From: Prevotellaceae bacterium
GTDB lineage: Bacteria; Bacteroidota; Bacteroidia; Bacteroidales; Bacteroidaceae
Direction: 5' to 3'
NCBI GenBank assembly: GCA_019420585.1
Contig: JAHZGX010000020.1
Location: forward strand, 161,855-225,854
DNA: 64,000 bases
The position numbers and the translations under genes were made by a program. Shown here piece by piece: positions 18,265 to 26,281 of the stretch. A model generated the notes under the pieces. The model did not search any database. It was not told the origin of the DNA and worked only from the letters and a program-made list of their open reading frames with translations. Positions within the stretch are counted from its first letter, which is position 1; every line of letters begins with the position of its first letter.

Positions 18265-19473
18265 TTACTCCAGTATCCACACTTTCGTCTCATGAGCATC
18301 TACGGTGCCGGTCCACTTGGATGTTTTGGACGAAAGGTTTTTGTGCTGCCACGCGTCCTTCAGGCAGTATTTCCCGTCAAGTCCCAGTGATTTGAAGTCA
18401 ATAGTGAGTTTGAGCGGATTGTCGGCTGTGTTGAGTAAGGCCACGGCATGGCGTCCACCCGAAAGTTCACGTACATACACTTGGTGGTCAGACGTGTTTA
18501 CCTTGCGCTCTGCAGCCTTGCCCAGGGGATCTTGATTGATGGCAATGATTTCCTTGTTCAGTATGATACGCTTGTCTTCATCGGTAAGATTGCGCAGGTC
18601 ATTGCTCAGAGCCAAAGGGGAGGAAAACATGCACCAGAGGCTCATCTGCGTCTGATATTCCGTGTACGTGCAGCCCACTCCTCCGAGGTCACTTGATGGG
18701 CCGCCCTTGCCATTGAGTCCTACTACCAGCATATCCATGTCGGGCCACTGCCCTTGCCGTACATGCGGGCTGAGGGGTGCAGTGATGTTGATGATGTCCA
18801 GTATGCCCATTCCTCCCTGTTTGGTCACGTCTTTCCACATGTCACGCACGTCGCCCGATGTGCGCCAGAGTTGTCCGCCCACTTCCTCGCACCATTCCTC
18901 GGCCTGGCGTCCGCCCCATTCACATATGCCCAGGGTTATGTCCCTTCCGCTCTTCTGCAGTGCTTGTGCCATGGTGCGGTAACGCCTGCGAGCAGTGGCA
19001 CTGTCATCGGGTGCGTTGCAATAGTCATATTTCAGATAGTCTATGCCCCATGAGGCAAAGGTACGGGCATCCTGTTCCTCAAAGCCCAGGCTGGCGGTGT
19101 ATCCGCCACAGGTGAGTTGGGCGGCATCGGAATAGATGCCCAGTTTGAGTCCTTTGCTGTGCACATAGTCGGCCAAGGCTTTCATCCCCGATGGGAATTT
19201 CCTTGCATCGGGGATGATGTTGTTTCGTGCATCACGTCCTCCCTGCCAAAGGTCATCAATGAAGATATAGTTGTAGCCGGCCTCGGCCAGTCCGCTCTCT
19301 ACCATGGCATCAGCCGTCTCGCGGATGAGTTGCTCGCTGATGTTTCCCTTGAACATATTCCAGGTCATCCATCCCATGGGAGGGGTGGGTGCCAGTTCTC
19401 TGCGTGCCTTTTGCTGTGCCTGTGCGCCAAAGGTCATGAATGCTGCAAGTGTCAGCAAGAGTGTCTTCTTCAT
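18265..19473 (-). CDS. Alpha-galactosidase, glycoside hydrolase family 27
   Basis: A 402-residue secreted glycosidase (signal peptide to about residue 19, TFGAQAQ). The (beta/alpha)8 barrel starts with the GH27 hallmark PPMGWMTWN, followed by FIDDLW and GLKLGIYSD. The catalytic nucleophile is Asp150 in YLKYDYC and the acid/base is Asp208 in RTSGDVRDMW. The C-terminal beta-sandwich (from about residue 315) has the usual 'NKEIIAINQDPLG' linker. It should release terminal alpha-linked galactose (or N-acetylgalactosamine) from plant or host glycans. It is a stand-alone gene, not within a SusC/SusD locus. No clear promoter core was found in the 295-base gap upstream. Confidence 0.93.
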   Translation of the reverse strand: MKKTLLLTLAAFMTFGAQAQQKARRELAPTPPMGWMTWNMFKGNISEQLIRETADAMVESGLAEAGYNYIFIDDLWQGGRDARNNIIPDARKFPSGMKALADYVHSKGLKLGIYSDAAQLTCGGYTASLGFEEQDARTFASWGIDYLKYDYCNAPDDSATARRRYRTMAQALQKSGRDITLGICEWGGRQAEEWCEEVGGQLWRTSGDVRDMWKDVTKQGGMGILDIINITAPLSPHVRQGQWPDMDMLVVGLNGKGGPSSDLGGVGCTYTEYQTQMSLWCMFSSPLALSNDLRNLTDEDKRIILNKEIIAINQDPLGKAAERKVNTSDHQVYVRELSGGRHAVALLNTADNPLKLTIDFKSLGLDGKYCLKDAWQHKNLSSKTSKWTGTVDAHETKVWILE

Positions 19474-19681
19474 AAGTGTATGCTTTTCTGCGTGGGTGAA
19501 TTGTTTGGGTTTGCATTTTGCAATTAGCCCTTCACAACTAAATAAAACGGAACAGCCATTAGGGGGCTATTTCTTTTTGATATGCGGCGCCATTGTGTCC
19601 GGTTTGCGGTCAGTTCTTGTATTCTGTTATGAACCCCTAATATACCCCAATTGCGGTATTGCGTGTGGCGTGATATCCCCG

Positions 19682-19689
19682 TATCTTTG
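19682..19689 (+). promoter_or_regulatory. Promoter for cysK
   Basis: TATCTTTG with ATTG 20 bases upstream (19658-19661), a reasonable match to the Bacteroidetes consensus. It lies 80 bases before the cysK start. Confidence 0.5.
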
Positions 19690-19768
19690 CAGTATCAAAA
19701 GGAAGAAATGTTTCTGGAACCGATTGGGGTGTCGGCAGGAAGCGAACTATAAACAAACATTTACAGGT

Positions 19769-20716
19769 ATGGCAAAAATTTATGAAAAACTGACTCAACT
19801 GGTGGGGCACACGCCTCTGCTGGACTTGCAGCGTCTGGCAGTCAGGAAGAATGCACAGGCACAGGTGGTGGCCAAGGTGGAATACTTCAATCCCGGCGGG
19901 AGTGTAAAGGACCGCATAGCCCTTAACATGATAGAGGATGCCGAGCAGAGGGGTATTCTGAAGCCCGGCAGTGTCATCATTGAGCCCACGAGTGGAAACA
20001 CTGGCGTGGGGCTGGCATGGATAAGCGGAGTGAAGGGGTATGAGGCTATCATTGTGATGCCTGAGACTATGAGCCGCGAGCGACAGAACCTCCTGCGTGC
20101 TGCTGGCGCGAAACTGGTGCTCACCTCAGGGGCAAAGGGCATGAAGGGAGCCATTGAGGAAGCCCAGCGGCTGAAGGAAGAAACACCGGGGGCAGTCATC
20201 TTGGGACAGTTTGTTAATCCTGCGAATCCAGACATGCACGAGCGTACTACGGGTGAGGAGATTTGGCAGGACACCGATGGGCAGGTGGACATATTTGTGG
20301 CCGGAGTGGGTACTGGAGGTACGGTGACAGGCGTTGGACGTGCTCTGAAGAAGCATAACCCCGGTGTGAAGGTGGTGGCCGTGGAGCCCGAGAGCAGCCC
20401 TGTACTGAGCGGTGGACAGCCCGGAGCACACAAAATACAGGGCATTGGTGCAGGATTTGTGCCCCAGACTTATGATGCTGGCGTGGTGGATGAGATCATC
20501 AGAGTGAGCAACGATGATGCTATCCTCACGGGTCGTGAACTTTCACTTCACGAAGGACTTATTGTGGGAATCAGTTCCGGTGCGGCTGTTTATGCTGCTC
20601 TGCAGTTGGCACAGCGTCCCGAGAACAGGGGCAAGCGTATTGTTACACTGCTTCCTGACACGGGTGAGCGTTACTTGAGTACGCAACTCTACGCCTTCGA
20701 GGAGTATCCCCTGTAA
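19769..20716 (+). CDS. cysK: Cysteine synthase A (O-acetylserine sulfhydrylase)
   Basis: A 315-residue PLP enzyme that makes L-cysteine from O-acetylserine and sulfide. The PLP lysine is Lys47 in NPGGSVKDR; the substrate loop TSGNTG, the phosphate-cup GTGGT and the C-terminal 'GISSGAA' serine loop are all present. The frame is open further upstream, but the start at ATG 19769 gives the family-typical N terminus (MAKIYEKLTQLVGHTPLL) and lies after a promoter core. Length is standard. A terminator follows, and the next genes are an unrelated restriction-modification pair. Confidence 0.96.
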   Translation: MAKIYEKLTQLVGHTPLLDLQRLAVRKNAQAQVVAKVEYFNPGGSVKDRIALNMIEDAEQRGILKPGSVIIEPTSGNTGVGLAWISGVKGYEAIIVMPETMSRERQNLLRAAGAKLVLTSGAKGMKGAIEEAQRLKEETPGAVILGQFVNPANPDMHERTTGEEIWQDTDGQVDIFVAGVGTGGTVTGVGRALKKHNPGVKVVAVEPESSPVLSGGQPGAHKIQGIGAGFVPQTYDAGVVDEIIRVSNDDAILTGRELSLHEGLIVGISSGAAVYAALQLAQRPENRGKRIVTLLPDTGERYLSTQLYAFEEYPL

Positions 20717-20765
20717 ATTTAGATTTCGCTCTTTGCTGAGCGGCACAGCCCTTAGGATTATCAAC

Positions 20766-20835
20766 ATGCCAAATGCGAGTTTCGGCCAGGCTATCATATT
20801 AGGCTGGATTCTGCATTTGGCATTCTTTTCCTTTC
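20766..20835 (+). terminator. Terminator downstream of cysK
   Basis: Stem ATGCCAAATGC (20766-20776) and its exact complement 20813-20823, with a smaller CCAG/CTGG pairing inside, followed by TTCTTTTCCTTTCC. Fits rho-independent termination of cysK. Confidence 0.7.
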
Positions 20836-20922
20836 CTGAATATGTGGTAGGGCAAAAAAGGTTCTTTCTCCATAGTGCATCAAATCCGGGTAGGCAAACG
20901 CTCCCGTTATCCTATTATTTCG

Positions 20923-20930
20923 TATCTTTG
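20923..20930 (+). promoter_or_regulatory. Promoter -7 element for the restriction-modification operon
   Basis: TATCTTTG, 24 bases before the restriction endonuclease start; no good -33 box. Confidence 0.45.
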
Positions 20931-20953
20931 GAGGCGGGAAAAGGATTGTATGA

Positions 20954-22366
20954 ATGCGGAAATTACCATACGATAACAAAGACATCTCATCTATATTTGA
21001 GTATAGCAAAGGGCTGGTGCATCATTGTCTGAGAGACTTCGTCTCTGATGCAGATGAGCGTAAGGGCAAGGGGGGCTTGGCTCAACTGGTTGAGGAGTTG
21101 TATTTCGGATACGATGTAAACTCCAGCCCCGAAGCCGACTTTGCAGATGCCCATGTTGAATTAAAGGCATCACCGTTGAAAAAATCAGCAAGTGATGAAT
21201 TGCTCATCAAGGAGCGATTGGTATGCTGTTTGATAAACTATCAGAAGGACTGGGACAAGGCATTTGAAGAATCGCATTTTTACAAGAAATGTCTCACCAT
21301 GCTGATTCTCTTTTACCTCCATTCTTCGGACACATCACAACTTGATTTGCTGTTTCTCTTTACCATACTTTGGCGTATTCCGCACAAAGATTTGCTTATC
21401 ATAAAGCGGGACTATGATGTCATCATAGGCAAGATACGTGAAGGGAAAGCCCAGACATTGTCAGAGGGAGACACAATGTATCTAGGTGCTTGCCGTAAAG
21501 GACAGAAGGGCGAAAGGCTTGTCTGCCAGCATGGAAGTGACATTGGTGCACCACGCCGTGCCTGGTGCTTGAAAACTTCTTATATGCGAACAGTACTGGA
21601 GGAGGTCAAGAATCATCACATCAATGGGGCGTATTGCAATTTTCAAATGCAGCTTTCAAGTATGGAACCGCTCTTCTCTTTGGGGGAATTGGAGCAGGAC
21701 AGTGTGGAACACATCATGGAGAAGCGCTTTGCTCCTTATTGTGGGCTTTCCTATGGTGAATTGTGTGAGAGTCTTCATGTAAATCCTTTTTCTGCGAAAT
21801 CGAAATATTTCGTTTTGGCCAACCATATTGCTGGTAAGGGCAAGGTTGGTAATGTCAACAGGTCGGAAGAGTTTGTGAAATCCGGGTTGACATTGAAGAC
21901 CATACGCATTAGGGAAGATGGGACAATAAGAGAGAGCATGTCTTTTGAAAATATTGACTATCAAGAGGTCTATGATTGCAGTGAATGGACAGATTCCCGC
22001 TTATATGAATTGTTCACCAGCCGATTCCTGTTTGTTGTTTTCCGTGAGACTGGTCAATGGATGGGTTTGCCGGACAACAGACGCGAGAGGGAATACAGAT
22101 TAGAAAAAGTAGCCTTTTGGACTATGCCGCAAGATGACTTGGAGGTTGCAAGGGAATATTGGGAGGATATCAGGCAGAATGTGTGTGCCAACCATATATC
22201 TTCAAAATACTTTTGGAAGCAGAACGACGGACGCTGTTTTCATGTTCGTCCGAAGGGAAGGGACAGCAGCGACCTGGCTTTCAACCCTCATGGAGGAAAG
22301 GCGAGAAAATATTGTTACTGGTTTAATGCCAAATACGTAAAGCAGATAATAGAACATGAAATATAA
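20954..22366 (+). CDS. Type II restriction endonuclease, MutH/Sau3AI family
   Basis: A 470-residue protein. The N-terminal quarter holds a MutH-type nuclease site: Glu48, Asp62, Glu69 and Lys71, with exactly the spacing (14, 7, 2) of Glu56, Asp70, Glu77 and Lys79 in MutH, inside the family segments GKGGLAQLVEELYFG and ADFADAHVELK. The length fits Sau3AI-like enzymes, which have a second MutH-like domain for DNA binding (here about residues 230-470). Sau3AI cuts before GATC, so GATC is the leading guess for the site, not proven. Base composition is lower in GC than cysK, suggesting acquisition. The stop overlaps the methyltransferase start by 11 bases, tying the two together in one operon, endonuclease first. 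Confidence 0.85.
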   Translation: MRKLPYDNKDISSIFEYSKGLVHHCLRDFVSDADERKGKGGLAQLVEELYFGYDVNSSPEADFADAHVELKASPLKKSASDELLIKERLVCCLINYQKDWDKAFEESHFYKKCLTMLILFYLHSSDTSQLDLLFLFTILWRIPHKDLLIIKRDYDVIIGKIREGKAQTLSEGDTMYLGACRKGQKGERLVCQHGSDIGAPRRAWCLKTSYMRTVLEEVKNHHINGAYCNFQMQLSSMEPLFSLGELEQDSVEHIMEKRFAPYCGLSYGELCESLHVNPFSAKSKYFVLANHIAGKGKVGNVNRSEEFVKSGLTLKTIRIREDGTIRESMSFENIDYQEVYDCSEWTDSRLYELFTSRFLFVVFRETGQWMGLPDNRREREYRLEKVAFWTMPQDDLEVAREYWEDIRQNVCANHISSKYFWKQNDGRCFHVRPKGRDSSDLAFNPHGGKARKYCYWFNAKYVKQIIEHEI

Positions 22367-23729
22367 TGCAGATGATATGTCAGGGGGAGAGCCTGAGTGC
22401 GGACTCCTGTGTGAGCCAGTGTCAGCATACTCCAGCGAAGTACACAAGAGGTTTGTGCAGCCGGGACTTTTTGACCATGTGCAGCATGAGGCTTGCAGGG
22501 GAGACATCAGAGTGGTGGAACTCTTTGCTGGCGTAGGAGGGTTTCGGATAGGGCTGGAGCGGGCTTCAAACCATTTCCGTACCATTTGGAGCAACCAGTG
22601 GGAGCCATCTACCAAGCGGCAGGACGCGAGCATTGTTTATTGTCGTTGTTTTGGCGCAGAAGGTCACTCTAATGAGGACATTGCCGCTGTGCCCACAGAG
22701 GAAATACCTGATTGCGATTTGCTGTGCGGGGGATTCCCGTGCCAGGACTACTCTGTGGCGACCACCTTGCAACGCTCAGGAGGCATTGAAGGAAAGAAGG
22801 GCGTGCTATGGTGGCAGATTTACCGCATTCTGAAAGAGAAAGGTGATCGCCGCCCCAACTATTTGATGCTGGAGAATGTAGACCGTCTGCTTGGTTCGCC
22901 GGCCAAGCAGCGTGGCCGAGACTTTGCTGTGATTCTTTCATCGCTTTCGTCTTTGGGTTATGTGGTGGAGTGGCGTGTTGTCAATGCTGCCGAGTATGGG
23001 ATGCCACAGCGGCGCAAACGAACTTACATAGTGGCTTACCGCGAAGGGACACCCATCGCCTGCCAGTTTGCCAACTTGGCTGATGGAAAGGAATGGATAT
23101 TGCATCGAGGTATCATGGCTCAGGCTTTTGCGTGTGATCCCAAGGATGATTGGTTATCGACATTCAGCGTGGGAAGTGATTTAGTAGAAGTGTCCGACAA
23201 CTTCAACAAAGGACGGTCGACTACTCCGTTCAAGAACTCAGGAGTAATGTGCGCGGGCAGGATAAGCACGTTTGACACTCTGCCATCATACCATGGACAT
23301 TATATCACTTTGGGTGAGATATTGGTGAGTGAGAGCCAGGTTCCCGAGGAGTTTTTTGTTTCTAACGAGGATTTGCCTAAATGGGAGTATCAGAAGGGAC
23401 ACAAGTCACTGAAGCGTATTAATAAGACAACGGGATATGAATACAATTACTCTGAGGGCGCCATGGCTTTCCCTGATTATCTTGACCGGGCTTCAAGAAC
23501 TATCATAACGGGCGAAGGAGGTATTGCACCGTCGCGGTTCAAGCATATCATCAGAACGCAGAGCGGGCGTTTCCGCCGTCTGCTCCCCGTGGAACTGGAG
23601 CGCCTGAACATGTTCCCAGACAATCACACGCAGGGAGCTAGTGACATGCGCCGGGCTTTTTTGATGGGCAATGCCTTGGTGACAGGTATTGTGGAGCGCA
23701 TAGCCCTTGCGCTAGTGAAATGCATGTAG
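22356..23729 (+). CDS. DNA (cytosine-5)-methyltransferase of the restriction-modification pair
   Basis: A 457-residue C5-cytosine methyltransferase. Motif I (VVELFAGVGGFRIGLE, SAM binding) begins near residue 53, motif IV with the catalytic Cys129 is GGFPCQDYSV, motif VI is ENVDRLL, motif VIII is QRRKRTYIV, and motif X is near the C terminus (FLMGNALVTG). The target-recognition domain is between about residues 240 and 380. It should protect the host sites cut by the endonuclease upstream, whose gene it overlaps. Related M.Sau3AI-like enzymes methylate the C of GATC. The first 50 residues are a poorly conserved extension, so the true start could be a later Met. Confidence 0.92.
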   Translation: MKYNADDMSGGEPECGLLCEPVSAYSSEVHKRFVQPGLFDHVQHEACRGDIRVVELFAGVGGFRIGLERASNHFRTIWSNQWEPSTKRQDASIVYCRCFGAEGHSNEDIAAVPTEEIPDCDLLCGGFPCQDYSVATTLQRSGGIEGKKGVLWWQIYRILKEKGDRRPNYLMLENVDRLLGSPAKQRGRDFAVILSSLSSLGYVVEWRVVNAAEYGMPQRRKRTYIVAYREGTPIACQFANLADGKEWILHRGIMAQAFACDPKDDWLSTFSVGSDLVEVSDNFNKGRSTTPFKNSGVMCAGRISTFDTLPSYHGHYITLGEILVSESQVPEEFFVSNEDLPKWEYQKGHKSLKRINKTTGYEYNYSEGAMAFPDYLDRASRTIITGEGGIAPSRFKHIIRTQSGRFRRLLPVELERLNMFPDNHTQGASDMRRAFLMGNALVTGIVERIALALVKCM

Positions 23730-24030
23730 TGCTGGATATATTTGTTTGGGCTTTCTGTTTCCTTGGAGACATGCTGGTTGTATGGTGTCGAATAGATAAA
23801 TTTTCTCGCTTGCCTAAGTCCCGTTAGCCGTGATGTGCGTAAGCAGTAGTATGGTGTTTCAAGAAGTGTTCCATACAAATGTTAAAAACGCAATGCTCTT
23901 CATCGGCCATCGTGCCGCGGTGCCTTTTGGCGGGCAACTTGTGGGCTGACGCAAAGCGGAGGGGAGGAGGTGCCTGTGGTGGCACGCCCTCCCCTCTGTT
24001 TTATTGGCATTCTTGTCTTGATGCGGTGTT
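23730..24030. other. 301-bp gap between convergent genes
   Basis: No gene seen. It holds a bidirectional terminator-like hairpin near its right end (23959-23996) and otherwise unremarkable sequence. Confidence 0.6.
23959..23996. terminator. Bidirectional terminator between the methyltransferase and the barrel protein
   Basis: Stem GAGGGGAGG (23959-23967) with CCTCCCCTC (23988-23996), a small internal bulge and an inner TGCC/GGCA stem; TGTTTTATT follows on the plus strand. Confidence 0.65.
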
Positions 24031-24741
24031 TCAGAAGCGGTATCCGTAAGTGATGCCGGCGTTGAAGTTCTTCATTTTACCCAGTTCATATCCTGCTTGC
24101 TGGAAGAATTTACGGCGGTAGTTGTCGCGGTACATGTCGGTCAATCCCCAGTCGAAACTAAAGTTCAGCGAGTGGTGATTGGCATACTCGACACCTACGC
24201 GGAAGCCCAGTCCGAAGTCATAACGCTGTATGCCGCCCACACTGCTGTTGTCGTTGCGGAAGAATTTATGTGAGAAGTCCTTTACGGCATCGCTGTCAAA
24301 GTTGAATCTTTCCTTGCCGTTCACGCCGATGGCAAAGTATGGGCCGAAGTCGGCAAACACACCCAAGTTCTCCAGAATGTTGTAGCGGTAGCCCACATGC
24401 AGGGGAATCTCAATGTAATAAGGGCGGTACTTCACGGTGCATGCTTGACCGTTAGTACCATAGAGGAAATCCATCTTGGCACCCTTCATGGTGTATCCCA
24501 CGCCCAGGTTGACAAATACGCCGTAGCAACTGGGCAGCATGTATTCGCCGCGTATGCCTACGTTGAAGCCCGCCTTGGGGTCTGTCAGTCCGCCTGTGGG
24601 CGTGTCTGTATAACGGAAATTGCTGATGTTCATGCCGAAGAGACCCTGCACGGTGAAACCGGACTGCGGCACATACTCAATAGCCTTGGCACTGCCTGCG
24701 CACACGAGAGCGGCAAGAGCCATAATCATAAACTTTTTCAT
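24031..24741 (-). CDS. Outer membrane beta-barrel protein, PorT/OMP_b-brl_2 type
   Basis: A 236-residue exported protein. The start at 24741 gives a normal signal peptide (MKKFMIMALAALVCAGSAKA); a longer reading would add 19 residues with no signal character. The mature chain alternates hydrophobic and polar residues with aromatic strand ends (FTVQGLFGMNIS, VGIRGEYML, VFVNLGVGYTM, RPYYIEIPLHVGYRY, VFADFGPYFAIG, YDFGLGFRVGVEY) and ends in YGYRF, the terminal aromatic usual for Bam-inserted barrels. Eight strands are likely. Function unknown; family members are small surface barrels. A TACTTTTG core lies upstream at 24772-24779. Confidence 0.82.
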   Translation of the reverse strand: MKKFMIMALAALVCAGSAKAIEYVPQSGFTVQGLFGMNISNFRYTDTPTGGLTDPKAGFNVGIRGEYMLPSCYGVFVNLGVGYTMKGAKMDFLYGTNGQACTVKYRPYYIEIPLHVGYRYNILENLGVFADFGPYFAIGVNGKERFNFDSDAVKDFSHKFFRNDNSSVGGIQRYDFGLGFRVGVEYANHHSLNFSFDWGLTDMYRDNYRRKFFQQAGYELGKMKNFNAGITYGYRF

Positions 24742-24771
24742 ACTCGTAACGTTTATAGGTTTAAGCTTCAG

Positions 24772-24779
24772 CAAAAGTA
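24772..24779 (-). promoter_or_regulatory. Promoter -7 element for the barrel protein
   Basis: TACTTTTG on the minus strand, 31 bases before the start at 24741, supporting that start. Confidence 0.4.
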
Positions 24780-24973
24780 TTTCTTTTTCTTTTGTCAACT
24801 TGCATCCTGATGCAGATTTCTTGCATGTCTGGAATCCTCAATCGTTGTTTCGGTCAGAAAAAAATACAATTAGGACAATTCAAGCATCTATTCCCTTATT
24901 TCTTTCTGCCTGTTCTCTGCAGTGATTGGCGCAAATGCATGGCAGACATGACGCGCGGGATGCAAAAAATCAG

Positions 24974-24981
24974 TAACTTTG
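24974..24981 (+). promoter_or_regulatory. Promoter -7 element for the flavodiiron gene
   Basis: TAACTTTG, 27 bases before the ATG at 25008. Confidence 0.45.
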
Positions 24982-25007
24982 CGTGAACGAAGAAAATATT
25001 GTAAGCA

Positions 25008-26177
25008 ATGGATATGAACATTTCTCAAGACGTGAGGTACACCGGGGTGGATGACTTGGATATTGACCTCTTTGAAAGCCAATATATTGTGCCCGATGGC
25101 ATGAGTTACAATAGTTGGGTTATCATGGACAGTAAGGTGGCTGTAATGGATACCGCCGATGCGAGCAAGGCCGGGGACTGGAAGCGTAATCTCACCGAGG
25201 TTCTGCAGGGGCGTGAGCCTGACTATCTGGTGGTGCACCACATGGAGCCTGACCACGCAGCCATGGTGGCCGACATGCTGGAGGAGTATCCTGCCATGCA
25301 GGTCGTGTGCAGCGTGCAGGCTGCCAGGATGCTTCCCCAGTTCTTTGAGGGCATATGCACAGAGGGGCGTGTGAAGACCGTGAAGGAGGGCGATACCCTT
25401 TCACTGGGCGAGCACACGCTGCGTTTCGTATGTGCGCCCATGGTACACTGGCCCGAGGTGCTGATGAGTTATGAGGAGAAGACCCACACGCTGTTTTCCG
25501 CCGATGGGTTCGGCAAGTTCGGCGCGCTGGTCAATGAGACTGCCGACTGGGCATGCGAGGCACGCCGCTACTACTTCAACATCTGCGGCAAGTATGGCGC
25601 GCAAGTGCAGTGCGTGCTCAGGAAGGCTGCCGCACTGGACATCCGGGCCATCTGCCCGCTGCATGGGCCGGTGCTGAGGGGACAGGCACTGCAGGATGCC
25701 GTCAGGCTCTATGACATCTGGAGTCGCTATGAGCCGGAGAGTGAGGGCGTGATGATTGCGTATGCCAGCATACACGGAGGCACCAAGGTAGCGGCCGAGC
25801 GGCTGGCCGAGATACTGAAGGAGAAGGGGGCTGCGAAGGTGGTGCTCACTGATCTCACCCGCTCTGACATGGCGGAGGCCATCGAGGATGCTTTCCGCTA
25901 TCCGGCTCTGGTGGTGGCTGCATCGAGTTACGATGCAGGCGTGTTCCCTGTGATGCACGATTTCCTGTACCATCTGCAGATCAAGAATTACCAGAAGCGC
26001 CGTTTCGGCATTGTGGAGAACGGCAGCTGGGCACCCACTGCAGGCTGTGTGATGAGGCGGATGATTGAGCAGATGAAGGACTGCCAGATTGTTGACCCTG
26101 TGGTGACCATACGTAGCCGCATGAAGCAGGCCGATGTGCCGCAGTTGGAACTCCTGGCCCAGGCTATGCTGGCTTGA
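25008..26177 (+). CDS. Flavodiiron protein (FprA family A-type flavoprotein)
   Basis: A 389-residue cytosolic protein: a metallo-beta-lactamase-like domain (about 1-240) with all diiron ligands visible (HMEPDH: His78, Glu80, Asp82, His83; then His147, Asp166 and His219), followed by a flavodoxin-like FMN domain (about 246-385, starting GVMIAYASIHGGT). Such enzymes reduce O2 to water or NO to N2O and protect anaerobes from oxygen and nitrosative stress; which of the two cannot be told from sequence alone. It has no rubredoxin fusion, so the electron donor must be a separate protein. A GC-rich terminator follows at 26189-26245. Confidence 0.93.
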   Translation: MDMNISQDVRYTGVDDLDIDLFESQYIVPDGMSYNSWVIMDSKVAVMDTADASKAGDWKRNLTEVLQGREPDYLVVHHMEPDHAAMVADMLEEYPAMQVVCSVQAARMLPQFFEGICTEGRVKTVKEGDTLSLGEHTLRFVCAPMVHWPEVLMSYEEKTHTLFSADGFGKFGALVNETADWACEARRYYFNICGKYGAQVQCVLRKAAALDIRAICPLHGPVLRGQALQDAVRLYDIWSRYEPESEGVMIAYASIHGGTKVAAERLAEILKEKGAAKVVLTDLTRSDMAEAIEDAFRYPALVVAASSYDAGVFPVMHDFLYHLQIKNYQKRRFGIVENGSWAPTAGCVMRRMIEQMKDCQIVDPVVTIRSRMKQADVPQLELLAQAMLA

Positions 26178-26188
26178 CGGGAACAAGG

Positions 26189-26245
26189 GAGCCGGCGCAG
26201 CACTGTGCTGCCATGCGGCGGCAGTGCGCCGGCTCTCTTTGTTTG
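26189..26245 (+). terminator. Terminator of the flavodiiron gene
   Basis: Stem GAGCCGGCGCA (26189-26199) and exact complement 26225-26235, followed by TCTTTGTTTG. Confidence 0.75.
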
Positions 26246-26281
26246 ATTAACCTAAAAAATAACCCCTAACTTAATTTTCTT

